A DNA stretch of 45,669 nucleotides, taken from Chloromonas sp. AAM2 (taxonomy: Eukaryota; Chlorophyta; Chlorophyceae; Chlamydomonadales; Chlamydomonadaceae). The first letter of the stretch is position 1, and each line of letters opens with the position of its first letter. Shown here piece after piece: positions 1-9,795 of the stretch. The stretch covers positions 3,265-48,933 of the forward strand of contig QAXH01005994.1 in the NCBI GenBank assembly GCA_004335635.1. The letters run 5' to 3'. The notes beneath the pieces are model-generated. The model was not told the origin of the DNA, ran no database searches, and saw only the letters and a list, made by a program, of their open reading frames with translations. The position numbers and the translations under genes are program-made.

Positions 1-600
1 CTGCTGCTTCCTGCCCCGCCGCTGCTGCTTGCCCCATTGTCAGGGCCCGCATATTCACATGCGAGCGTGTGCTGGTTCTGTAGCGCTGTGTGCTGCAGCC
101 AAGCGACTGCTGCCATTGTTGGGATATCCAATGTTGAGGCCTGTGAGATATCCAATGTTGAGGCCTGCAGGCAGACCAACAATGAAATGATTGGTGGCCA
201 GGTCGGAGCACTGTGCTGCCACAACTGACACCAAAAAGTTGCAATGGCTGATCGGTTTAGCATACGAGTACCAGTCAGTATCACAGTAAGTTAGTATCAC
301 GACACTGACAACATGTTGAGTGTGCTGATGCAGCTAATGCCGCTGGTACCTGATGTCAGGGCGCAGTCAGCCTCGGCTCACAGTCCTGGGACTGAAAGAG
401 ATGTTAAGGGCAACGCAACCTCCAGCTTTGCAGCATGTGGTCGCGCCCTGCAATGCTGTACCCACACTGCAACCAGGATGCTGATCCTTTTCCTGTTGAT
501 TATCCTTCTTTTGGGACTGATCTAATCTTCATCCTACAATCCAGGCCCACACACCTGTCACATCAACACAGCACGCCCCCGGCTCACCCACATGGCTCAC
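1..600. other. Left edge, no gene recognised
   Basis: I see no exon here that can be tied to a protein family. A 24-bp unit is present twice in tandem at 123-168. If the nuclease-like gene on the minus strand is real, its next exon should lie here or beyond the left edge, because its exon ends at 601 with a GT donor, but I could not identify a continuation. Confidence 0.4.
123..168. repeat. 24-bp direct duplication
   Basis: Two adjacent copies of a 24-bp unit beginning GATATCCAATG, nearly identical, in non-coding sequence. Confidence 0.8.
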
Positions 601-1893
601 CTGTCTGGTTGATGCGCGAAAAGGCTTGGACACATACAATGTGCCGCGGTCGTCCGGCGCACAAAACACGAGAATCGTTCCGAAATAACACGAAACAAAC
701 CCATAACATATGCGCCAAAACTGCATGTACGTGAAGATTTGTTCAAGGGCATGTTGCACATGTGTGTTGCCAGCTGACCACCCCCTCTCCATATCCACAG
801 GCTCCTCACCCTCACACAACTTAGCTGGCACCTTGAACTCGCCCACACATAAGCAACGGCGTTTCGCAAGTTTTTTTGATGCTGAGTCTGGGTCTGATTG
901 GCCGCTGCTGCTGCGCGACCGTTTGGCTGGCCGCAGCTTCTGGCTGACCGCTTGATGGTCTGGCTGTTCAGGAGGTGCAATCGTCAACACCACGTCCATC
1001 TTGCGCCCCTTAGCCTGGACTGCTGTATAATTTTTCCAAAACTTTCTAACTTGTGCAGAGCAGCTACGACGGGACCAGAGTTGAGGCAGATCCAGCTCAA
1101 CTGGTTGCTGTTGCTGCTGCTGCTGCCACTCAGCCTCCTCAAAAATGAGCGCAGCTTGGATTATGATAGATGGCGCTTGCAGTACCCAGAGTGCAGTGGG
1201 ATTGCCAGCCGGTTCACAGTGGGCCAGTTTCGTCAGCGGCGATGACACCCAGCTGGTCCAGCTACTCTGGACTTGTGCTTCAGAGTCCAATGGATGAAAG
1301 TCTGGCTCCACGCGTATGGCCAGCCTGTAGCAACACAAGGCCGAGAATAGGCACTGTGTGTGGTAAATGTTACCAAACAACTCGGCTGTGCTGCTTAGTT
1401 TCTCACTAGCCTGATCTGTGTACCAGGAGCCTGCCACAAATCGATAAGGCTTGGCAGCAATATAAGTGTTCTTTAAAGTCAGTATGACAAAGGCGCCTTA
1501 AATCGGCATATTGGCCAATGCTTGGTTGTGCGCGGCGCCAAACCCACACATTGCGCAATCTGCTGTTGCTGCCAGCCTGAGCAGAGGCCTGCCTAAGACG
1601 TACTTGGTGTGGGGATACGTAACGTCCGCGTCTTGCTGGTGTCGTAAGATGGCGGTTGTCAGAGGGGTGCTGCTGGTAGCATTGGGATTAACGTTGGTCC
1701 ACGGTTTCACATGGCTTGGCGATAAGAAGACTGTCCTGGATGAGGAGGAGGACCCCGAACCGCTGACCGCTTCGCTGACACTAGCCTTGGGCAAAGGCTG
1801 GGCCAACGCTACAGCTGGAGTGTACATCGCGAATTCTGCCACAGCATGGACCAAAGAGCTCCATGAGTGATAGGAAGGAATGAGTAAAAGCAC
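601..1893 (-). pseudogene. Degraded PD-(D/E)XK nuclease-like coding stretch
   Basis: One minus-strand frame stays open from about 1,893 to 601 except for a single in-frame TAA at 1,498-1,500. I read it as a decayed gene or as two exons of a gene whose intron I cannot place. It has a Gln run (about 1,105-1,130), a basic Ser/Arg-rich segment, then an E-F-K motif (about 835-840) followed about 32 residues later by Q-I-F-T-Y-M and Y-G-F-V-S. This order (ExK, Q.f.YM, YG) is typical of the restriction-endonuclease-like domain found with protein kinase-like domains in some protist and algal repeat families; that link is from memory. The frame ends at a GT donor after residues S-T-R-Q. No kinase domain is visible. 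A competing plus-strand frame (1,650-1,870) begins with a signal-peptide-like stretch and overlaps the upstream half. Confidence 0.4.
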
Positions 1894-2022
1894 TACTTTG
1901 CAGGGTGCCGGTGAGCAGGGTTAGTTTGGTGAAGAGAAAGCCACATTAACCTTCGCGTGCATGTGTTCAAGGGGGTGAACGCAAGGCATACGCCTTTGCT
2001 AGGGGTCACTTTACATTTGCCA
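1866..2022 (+). repeat. Dispersed direct repeat, copy A
   Basis: About 155 bp that recurs at 2,496-2,659 in the same orientation. Shared landmarks in order: AGGAAGGAATGAG, AAAAGCACTACTTTGCA, GCAGGGTTAG, GAAAGCCACATT, GGGGGTGAACGCA and CCTTTGCTAG. The copies differ by substitutions and small indels. There is no coding sense in either copy. Confidence 0.8.
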
Positions 2023-2495
2023 TGGTGGACCGACGGTCACTGGCATGTTGGATATTGAAGGTGCCTCAGGCATTGTGTTGTGGTTGTCAGACGGTGCTCA
2101 AGGTGCCTCAGGCATGACAGCAATACACCCAGCCACGCCAACCATGTTCCTTACGCAGATCAGGGCATCTACTTGACGTTGACAAGTAATGTATGCTTCA
2201 GCCAACATGATTGTGCCGCCTGATCACAGTGCTGACCTGACTGCCAGTGATGACTACAATGTATGCCACACATTAGTGAAGATGTGAGGCATGACGTCAG
2301 CATTACACACGATACCCCAAGCAAATGCTGTGAATCCAGCGTGCCTTCCATATGTGTCCTGTCACTCCTGAAAAGATGGCTCACGAGCTCTGCACCCTGC
2401 ATGCTCATGCACCCTGATCACTTAGGGAGTGCCAGCCAGACCCACCTGCACGCTCCCCACTGCCAACGCCAACGCCCTGAGCCCCCACCCCTGCA

Positions 2496-2659
2496 GTGAC
2501 AGGAAGGAATGAGCAAAAGCACTACTTTGCAAGGGGGCCGTTCAGCAGGGTTAGCTTGGTGAAACGAAAGCCACATTCGCCTTTGGGTGCAGCCAAGGGC
2601 GTGTTAGAGGGGGTGAACGCATGACATACACCTTTGCTAGGAGTCATTTCATATTTGCC
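2496..2659 (+). repeat. Dispersed direct repeat, copy B
   Basis: Second copy of the repeat at 1,866-2,022, about 630 bp downstream, slightly longer because of an insertion in the middle. The pair could be a duplicated segment or two members of a short interspersed family. No terminal inverted repeats or clear target duplications were seen. Confidence 0.8.
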
Positions 2660-4250
2660 TACTGCCCTTTGCCCCGATCCCTGCAGAAGCACTCGCACCA
2701 GCATCATCGAGGCATGCGCTGCATTTGAAGAACATGTGCTGCAGGTCCTCAAACGCAAGAACCCAGCACCTGGCATCAACTGGAGCTGTGTGCCAAGGTT
2801 ACGAGCGTGCACAGGGGTTGTGATGTTACAGCCACAACTAAACGCCCATGGCATGCGCTGCCCATCACCACCATGCTGTCCATCACCACACGCATTCCCA
2901 TGAGAGATGCTCAACCACGGTTACCAGGCAACCTCAGGAGACCCATGGGGCGAGCTCTCGCAGCCCCTGGTTCACAAGAACCTGACAAGGAATCAGACCA
3001 CACAGTCATGGTCGGGTGTAGTTCGGAGATTCCATGGGGTTCGTCCGGCTGCACGGCCGGCGCACATGCCCACACTGCACACCTGTTGGAGGAAACCAAA
3101 CGAATGGACTTTGCTCTTGGGCGATGCGGAGGGGAGAGAGAGAGAAGGAGATATCACTGCCTGCTGCGTCCTCGACACGGCCGCTGGCACCAAACACGGA
3201 GTGGGCGTGAACCAATACGTCATTGCAATTTGAGGCGCTGAACTCTAGAGCTGGCACACGAGCTGGCAGACTGAGATTCTGCCATCTTGCGATGTCATCC
3301 TGCATAGCGTGGTGCAGTGAGCTTAGCAGAGCATTTTTGGGCAACCCAAGCAATGCACAGGCCTTCTGCAGCTATGTTCGACGCGGCTCGTTGCTGCATG
3401 CAGGTGCGTCAGCTCTGCTGACTGGGCGTACACAGCCTTGCCAACTCGCCTGTCTGCAGCCTGCTACCTTTGTTATGAACCGCGCATGGAGACGCACCAG
3501 TTTCGAGGTTGATATGCAGAAGGGCTCTTGTGAAAGACCGGTTCCGAACAACAAGGGTTCTCGGTCTGGAAGGTCCTCAGTAGCTCAAGCTAATAGGAGC
3601 TTGAGCCGCCTTTAATATGCTTTCGCAAATGCGACTCCAATGCTGCCGCCTATTGCTGTAGCACAAGGGAGCCGACCGCAATCTGGGACCAGCCGCAAGT
3701 CAGAAATTGGTTGATTAGTGCGGAGACACTCCCTTGAACGCCCCCACTTGGCTTGACGTGGCTTCGGGAACCTTTCCGCATGGTTTCGGAGACGTATGCG
3801 TACTCGCGTCTCGCGATCCTCCTTGTCTCGACTGTGGTGACAGGCAGGCATCATGCACAAGATTTACTTGCACATTTCACAGCAACCAATGGTGGTGTCC
3901 CATGCAATTACCAGACATGTGGTACCAGACATGGCAAAGGTCGACCCAAAATCACATGCTGACATTTGCAGGGCCGATTCAGTCACTTGCGGTACCCATT
4001 TCGCCATCAAAGAAATGCTTTGGGCCTGTTTTCTGGCTGATATTGTCGCATTCTGGGCCTTGCACCATGCAACCAGGCATGTATGCTGGGCCGTGCACAC
4101 ACTTGTCATGCGTGACATTAGAAAGGTGGCATCTACCAGTCAGCCAGTGACGATTTGGAAATACACCGCTGCTTAGCGCTTGGAGCACTGCTTAGCACAC
4201 GGAGCAAACTAATGGCCTGCTGAATGGCACTAGATTCACAGTAGAATCTC
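2660..4250. other. Gene-poor interval downstream of the GDSL gene
   Basis: No confident gene. A plus-strand stretch at about 2,687-2,800 follows a pyrimidine-CAG and reads as plausible protein (T-S-I-I-E-A-C-A-A-F-E), and an open frame of 130 codons runs at 3,223-3,615, but neither matches a family I know or chains into an exon series. Part of the right end must be the 3' UTR of the minus-strand GDSL gene, whose stop codon is at 4,251-4,253. I found no TGTAA polyadenylation signal for it. Confidence 0.3.
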
Positions 4251-7200
4251 TTAGGCAGCCAGGGCATCGTAGACAGCCTGTGCCACTTGTCGGTGAACCT
4301 GGGTGGAGGGATGAACTGCGGGCAGCACGCAACAGAATTGTTCAAGTGAAGCAGCCAGGTTGCAAACACCCTTGGCGTCTCAACCTCTGGGCTTCTAAAC
4401 CTCCCCATGTTGGTGTTGCCCTCGAAACGTCCTACATGCCCAGCAGTCTGAAACGCACTGGTCAATGGGCACGTGTTTAGAACCACCCTTACTCTTGACG
4501 TAGTGATTTTCCAGTGACGCGACACGAACCCATACTATCATATGACCTGAAATGCTGGAATGCTTTGGCCCCCTGCCTTACTTTCATCAAAGAAGAAGAA
4601 GGAATCCGGGTTGATGCATGGTGTGGAGCTGCTGAAGAAAAAGCCCATCAGGCCTGAGCTTGCGCCTGACCCCATCACACGCTTGGCAATTGCACGCCCT
4701 ATCGGTCCCAGCAGGCTGCTGGCACGCGTTGTACTATCAAGCATGGGCGCTGCGTTGATGTTGAAAACAGTTGCCACCGGGTCATGGTTGGCGTTTATGA
4801 CGTTGGCAAAGGGTGCCATACTTGTATTTGGCAGCTGTGGTAGTGCGGTCAGTGGAACTGACTGAGGTGGTAGCTGAAGGCCCATGGATGGGAGGCCTGG
4901 TGGGTTTTCATCTTTTACATCTGCCTTTTGGCCTTGGAGCGCTTGTGTGCCAGCAGCTTGTGAGCCTGGCTGTTCCAAGCTGGCGTCACCATCAGCTGGC
5001 TGTTCCAAGCTGGCGTCATCATCAGCTGCCTGTTCCAAGCTGGCGTCATCCTCAGCTGGCTGTTCCAAGCTGGCGTCACCATCAGCTGGCTGTTCCAAGC
5101 TGGCGTCATCATCAGCTGGCTGTTCCAAGCTGGCGCCATCATCAGCTGGCTGTTCGAAGCTGGCGCCATCATCAGCTGGCTGTTCGAAGCTGGCGCCAAC
5201 ATCAGCTGGCTGGTCCAAGCTGGCATCAACGTCAGCTGGCTGTTCCAAGCTGGCGTCATCGTCAGCTGGCTGTTTTAAAGTGGCGTCATCGTCAGCTTGC
5301 TGGTCCTGGCTTGTCTTGTCAGCAGCAGCCGAATCTGGGTCAGCACGATTGAATGCCGACTGGATACGGCTGGCCACAGCAGCAGCTGCTCTGGAGCCCC
5401 AGCTGACATCATTCATGGCATCTTCACCGCTCAGAACGTCACTGGCAGCTGCCTGGCTGCGGCTGGTGCCAGTCCCAGCTGCCTCTTCATCAGCTGCACT
5501 GTCAAGAAGTCCGCGGTTTGCCCAACGATCCGCCAAGTCATTGTTCAATGCTTTATTGGTGCTGTCCGTGCTGTTCGGACCCGTAGCTGCGCGGGTGCTG
5601 CTGCTTGGGCGATTGCCAAAAGTCGACCTGGCTACAAGCGCTTTCATCGCCGGCAGAAGCAGCTGGTGCGTTAGGCAGCTACCGGTGAGATCCATCTTGC
5701 CTTCACGGGCGGCCTGTTCACGAATCTTCGTGGTTGCGCCATGAAGGTCAAAGTACTTGATGTTGGGAGAGCGGCTGTCAAGGCTGGCTGTCAGAGTTTC
5801 AACTGCTTTCCGCAGCAGTGCGTTGTGCCGTTGTATTGCCTTCCGTACAGCTGTAAGTAAGTCAGCCGGTGCCACCTGCAGCAAGACAGCAAGAAATCGC
5901 CGACGTTCAATATTACCAACCGTTTTGCCTAGAGCTACTTTGCGATATCCTGAAGCGCAACCTCGCTTTAGAAGAAAGCCGTACACGATCTTGCAAGGAA
6001 GAAGACCTGTCTTGACTTCGTGCACATGTTCATCTCAGACCAACGCCTCACTCTTGGTCGGCGATACGCGGACTTTGTTGCCTTACGCCACAGCAACGAA
6101 GTGACTTGTTTTCTTGGCACATTACATCTCACTTTACAGCTCTCATTACACAGATGTGATTGAAGTCACCCAATTGAAATCAAAGTGGTGATTGCTGCTA
6201 TGAAGAGATTTCACTTTAGGTGCAGCTATAACAGCTGAGCACACCTTTGGGCTTAACCGGTCGGCCTCTTTCTTGCTTTCTCTCTTTCTTCCTTTCGTTC
6301 CTTCCTGTGATAGCCAACATGCAACGTACCTGTGCAAATATGGGAGCAGTATCCAAAGGAGGGATACCAGACACGACAATCGTTTTCACCGGGCTCCTCC
6401 AAGGGTTTGAAAACCAGAAGTCGCGCAGGCCGCGTGAAGGCGCCGCCACTAGGCTTGCCAGCCGCATCACCGACTTCATGGTACACGCAACGGCAGTTTC
6501 AGGGATGCCTTCGATGGCTGAATATATGTCAATGGTTGTAACAGACCTGACCGCCTCAAGCAGCACCTGCAGGAGACAGGAAGAAAGCGTATATAGTATA
6601 CATTACATTGATTACATCAGAGGCGCCCACATGCACCAAACGTGAGACAGGCGAATGAGAACCGTTTCAAATGTGACCTAACGGAGCAACAGCAGGCAGC
6701 CTAAATAAGACACGGTTGATCACAGTCCTGCTGATTGACCCAACAAACGGTAACCAAACGTCGCACGAAATCATTATTTAGGTGGGTGTGGGTGTGGTCA
6801 ACCTGCTTGGCTTGTGGCTTGCGGCTGCCACTGTACTGCCACCGTACAACTGTACTGTCACTGTACTGCCATTGTACTGCTACAACTTTCGCAAGTGGCA
6901 TACACCCACCCTGAAGTAGTCATTGTTGCCGACCATAACAATCATCGTGGCAGCTGCCTTTGACGGGAGGCCGGTGGCCGGGTTGGTTGCATTGCCAGCC
7001 AGCAGGTAGCGCAGCAAAACCTTGATCCTGGGCTCAGTGGGAAGGCCTTCGTCCTTCTGCGGTGCTTGCAGCCCAGACAACCGCTCAACCTGGGGGCCAG
7101 GACGTGAGTGGCAAGCGTAACATGCACAGGGGCAATGAGCTTGACAACTCCACAACCTAATTTCTCCTTAGAGTGCCTGACAGCCTGGCGATTTTGTCAA

Positions 7201-8860
7201 GCAGGCGACTTTGTCAAGCAGCCCGACTCAATGGCAGCACAGCTAGGCAGGCTTTGGACAGGGCGATTGCACCCATGAAGAGATGGTGCTGTTCTTCATT
7301 TCCTTGGTCAACCTTGTATTGTAACGATTGACTGTCTGAGGTTGCTCCACACAAACCTGATCCACTGGCTCACCTGGTCCTGAAGCGACGAAGTGCTGCT
7401 GAACATGGGGCTGCCTGGACATGCAGTGGCGCCCTGCAACCGTTCCATGCACAGCACCAGCGTGCTTGCTGACAGGCACCAGTCTGATGCTAAGCAGGTG
7501 CATGTGCCACTGCCTTATGCCCAAGCCGGCTTACTGTCAACAGACTTGGGCATAGTTTCCTGTCTGAGGTGGCCATACTGTGGCTCATCAACACCGCCAA
7601 CTGCCCATTAACTTCACCAAGCACAACTCTAACTTATCATGGTAATAGGCGTTACCTTACTTTGCCATTGCAACGCTCATATGCAGCGTGGCCCGCACAG
7701 GTGTGCTTACATGTAACGTTTTGTGCAGACTGCCTTCTCATGAATCAAAACCGTGTGGACATTCAAAACAGCAGCCACATTTCACACCACATGGTTTGTC
7801 CATTGCACCGATTGCATCGTTTGTGCTGGCAAGGTGTTTGCCTCACTTTCCGCATGGGCTTTAACGTAATCCCAGCCACATTTCACAATCCACAAACAGA
7901 GGTCCTGCCTGCTTACCCCAATGGCATAGTTGATCATGGGTCCCAAGGTGTCGGATCCAGATTCAGGCACGAGCTTTGCCAGATACTCCACCCACACTGG
8001 ACCATTGCAAAACCGCCCTGCACGTGATTCATACAAAGGCTTCTGTACTAGGGAATTGTTCAAGTTGACTTTGCGGTTGTTGCTTACGGTGCAGTGGTGA
8101 CCCACTTTACAGGTTACCCATTTTCCTTTCCCCCCTTGCCCCTGCTGAGCAGTCCTCCCCGGACTGGAGGCCATGGAAACAACAACAACGTGATTCATAC
8201 AAGCCTTTGCCGTTTGCATCGGCCTGAGCTCCCTGCTGTTGCAAGCATGTGCTGCAAGCGCTGTGCTGGCCAACCTGCTCATTCAGAACAGGTAAACCGA
8301 GGATACGCCATGTGCACATGCACTCTTTTCCTACAGCATCTGACCTTTGTAGTACAATGAATCTGGTGGCTGGCCCTCAAGCTTGTACAAGTTTCCTGCG
8401 CGATGCAGAGCTTGAAGCACGGCAATCAAATGACCAGAGTCGAAGATGATGCACAAAACAGAACACAGCACGCAAAACAGTGTGTGGAGTTGCATGGCAA
8501 AGTTGGACAGCATCACGGATGTGGCCTGCCATGTCAATTCGACGACCGTCGATTGTATTGCGGGTAAACTTTTCCACATCAATCGGCTAGCGCGTCCGTC
8601 CGTGCGCTCTTTTGCCTCGCCAACACACCTGCCAGTGTCGGACACCTACCAGTGTCGGACCAAGAGGATCCAAAGATAAGGAAGAAGGGCGGTTGTCCTG
8701 CTTGCGCTAGCCGTCTACCGTGCGGTTGGAAGCTTGAAGCGCGTGTGCCGCTGGCCGCGACCAATGCGACCAACGCCAGCGTGGTACACAGCCTTGTCGC
8801 ATAGCAACGAATGCCAGGGCTCGACATTCTATGCATCGAGATTCTTCGTCTGCCTTGCAT
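4251..8860 (-). CDS. Secreted GDSL-type esterase/lipase with internal acidic repeat
   Basis: Predicted serine hydrolase of the plant GDSL (SGNH) family, cleaving ester bonds of lipids or acylated carbohydrates; the substrate is unknown. Eight exons, minus strand: 8860-8650, 8395-8345, 8017-7917, 7433-7374, 7089-6910, 6566-6330, 5875-4582, 4315-4251; all GT-AG, in phase, 732 aa. A hydrophobic N-terminus (T-L-A-L-V-A-L-V-A-A) suggests secretion. Block I is F-G-S-S-W-S-D-T-G, nucleophile Ser66, with GDSL altered to G-S-S-W. Then N-G-P-V-W-V-E-Y-L (92-100), N-Y-A-I-G-G-A (117-123), block III G-N-N-D (Asn197), V-S-G-I-P-P-L, H-N-x-L-L and T-G-S-C-L (344-348). Block V, N-P-D-S-F-F-F-F-D-E-I-H-P, gives Asp710 and His713. 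Between T-G-S-C-L and block V lies an insertion of about 350 residues carrying eleven copies of a 10-residue repeat (471-580). The start is the first in-frame ATG of the ORF; ATGs at 8,836 and 8,827 are alternatives that would shorten the n-region. Very secure as a family call. Confidence 0.92.
4976..5305 (-). repeat. 30-bp coding minisatellite (10-residue acidic repeat)
   Basis: Eleven tandem 30-bp units in frame in exon 7 of the GDSL gene, consensus peptide E-Q-P-A-D-D-D-A-S-L with variants at the D-D-D positions and L/F at the end. Substitutions between units mostly keep the acidic pattern, and no unit breaks frame. The copy number is likely to vary between strains. The opposite-strand open frames across this stretch are shadows of the repeat. 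Confidence 0.93.
6590..6645 (-). repeat. Dispersed element family 2, copy in GDSL intron 5
   Basis: Partial copy, in the orientation TACATCAGAGGCGCCCACAT, of a family also at 13,015-13,073, 18,999-19,045 and 28,488-28,580. It lies in the intron between GDSL exons 5 and 6. Confidence 0.55.
8037..8187 (+). mobile_element. SINE-like retroposon with 15-bp target-site duplication
   Basis: A 151-bp insertion flanked by a perfect 15-bp duplication (ACGTGATTCATACAA at 8,022-8,036 and 8,188-8,202). It ends in a short (AAC)n tail immediately before the right duplication, and its body carries the core TGCTGAGCAGTCCTCCCC that recurs in three other introns of this window. A simple-repeat 3' tail plus a target duplication is the signature of non-LTR-dependent retroposition. 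It lies inside GDSL intron 2, within 5 bp of the acceptor CAG (8,018-8,020). The element has no coding capacity. I cannot identify an A/B box with confidence. Confidence 0.75.
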
Positions 8861-9795
8861 CTGAACGCACTTCCGACCGAATGCTCGGAAGCCATGCCAG
8901 ACGGTGCGAACGCCTGGCGTTGTGATTGGTCGGCCATGAGTCGAATGACCACAAATCAAACCCCGTTCCAAGTGCCCTAATCACAACCAACATCCGCTGC
9001 GCGAAGCGACAATCGCCTGCTTTGTCAGTCCTCACGTCATTCATATTCCAGGTCACGGGTAGGCTCATGCTGCTGTTTTCAGCTGCTCCTGCCAACAGTG
9101 CATCCGATACAGTTGATGTAGAACGCGCGCTTTCGCACGAATCCGACTGCGTCAGCCAGTATGTCACAAAAGCATGTCGTGCATGAGACGCCTGAGCACA
9201 ATGGGCGCACTTGAGCATCTGAATGCGATCACCACACATCGGATCGCATTCGCCCCTCAGGCTGTCGTTCGTTTGCTTCCTGGTCCCTAGCCACTTGGAC
9301 AGACATCAGCACGTTGCACATCTGCTGGAAGTAACCCGTACACTCAGTAAACAAACTAACAGACCCACCACGGGGTGCAATTCCCCCTTACAGTTATGAG
9401 CCCTATAGAGCATGTCACTGTATCCACGTGCACACACACAAGTAAACAGGCCCTATGCGTACCTCAGACAGAAGGGTATGACGGCATCCATCCTCGGTTG
9501 TCAACGTCGTGAGCTATAATTCGCACGGGTCGGGCCGCCTCACCCAGGTTGTCAGCAAAAGCATGTCGTGCACTTTACATTGCTTTGATGATCGCCTGTA
9601 GTGCGTCAGCCCGTGCAGTCACTCTCATTTCCTGATCAAAGGTCAGAGCCAGCCCCAGTCATGTTACTGGACCACTTGCCACACACCCACGTGCACGTGG
9701 ATGCAACAGTGTGGTTGCATAGAGGTTGGTAGACATTCTTCAACTTCGAATGCCATTCATGATTGGTGACCTGGGCCCTGCTATAGTCGATGCAG
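8861..9795. other. Interval between GDSL and GDPD genes
   Basis: Holds the promoter/5' UTR of the GDSL gene (start 8,860) and the 3' UTR of the GDPD gene (stop 9,796-9,798), both on the minus strand. Open frames here do not resemble protein families. Confidence 0.4.
9575..9579 (-). terminator. Candidate TGTAA polyadenylation signal for the GDPD gene
   Basis: TGTAA, the usual poly(A) signal in volvocalean green algae, on the minus strand 217 bp past the GDPD stop. It is a 5-mer, so chance occurrence is easy. Confidence 0.35.

Noticed and set aside
4813..5744. Plus-strand open frames with Ser/Trp-rich repeats
   Set aside because: They are antisense shadows of the 30-bp coding repeat in the GDSL gene, whose minus-strand frame keeps family motifs at both ends.
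7313..7433. Longer version of GDSL exon 4 ending at 7,313
   Set aside because: It breaks phase with the next exon, whereas ending at 7,374 (CAG/GTGAGC) restores the frame and the family sequence.
8022..8202. Retroposon interrupting a GDSL exon (coding sense appears on both sides)
   Set aside because: The duplicated sense comes from the target-site duplication. The exon joins perfectly from 8,345 to 8,017, placing the element wholly in the intron.
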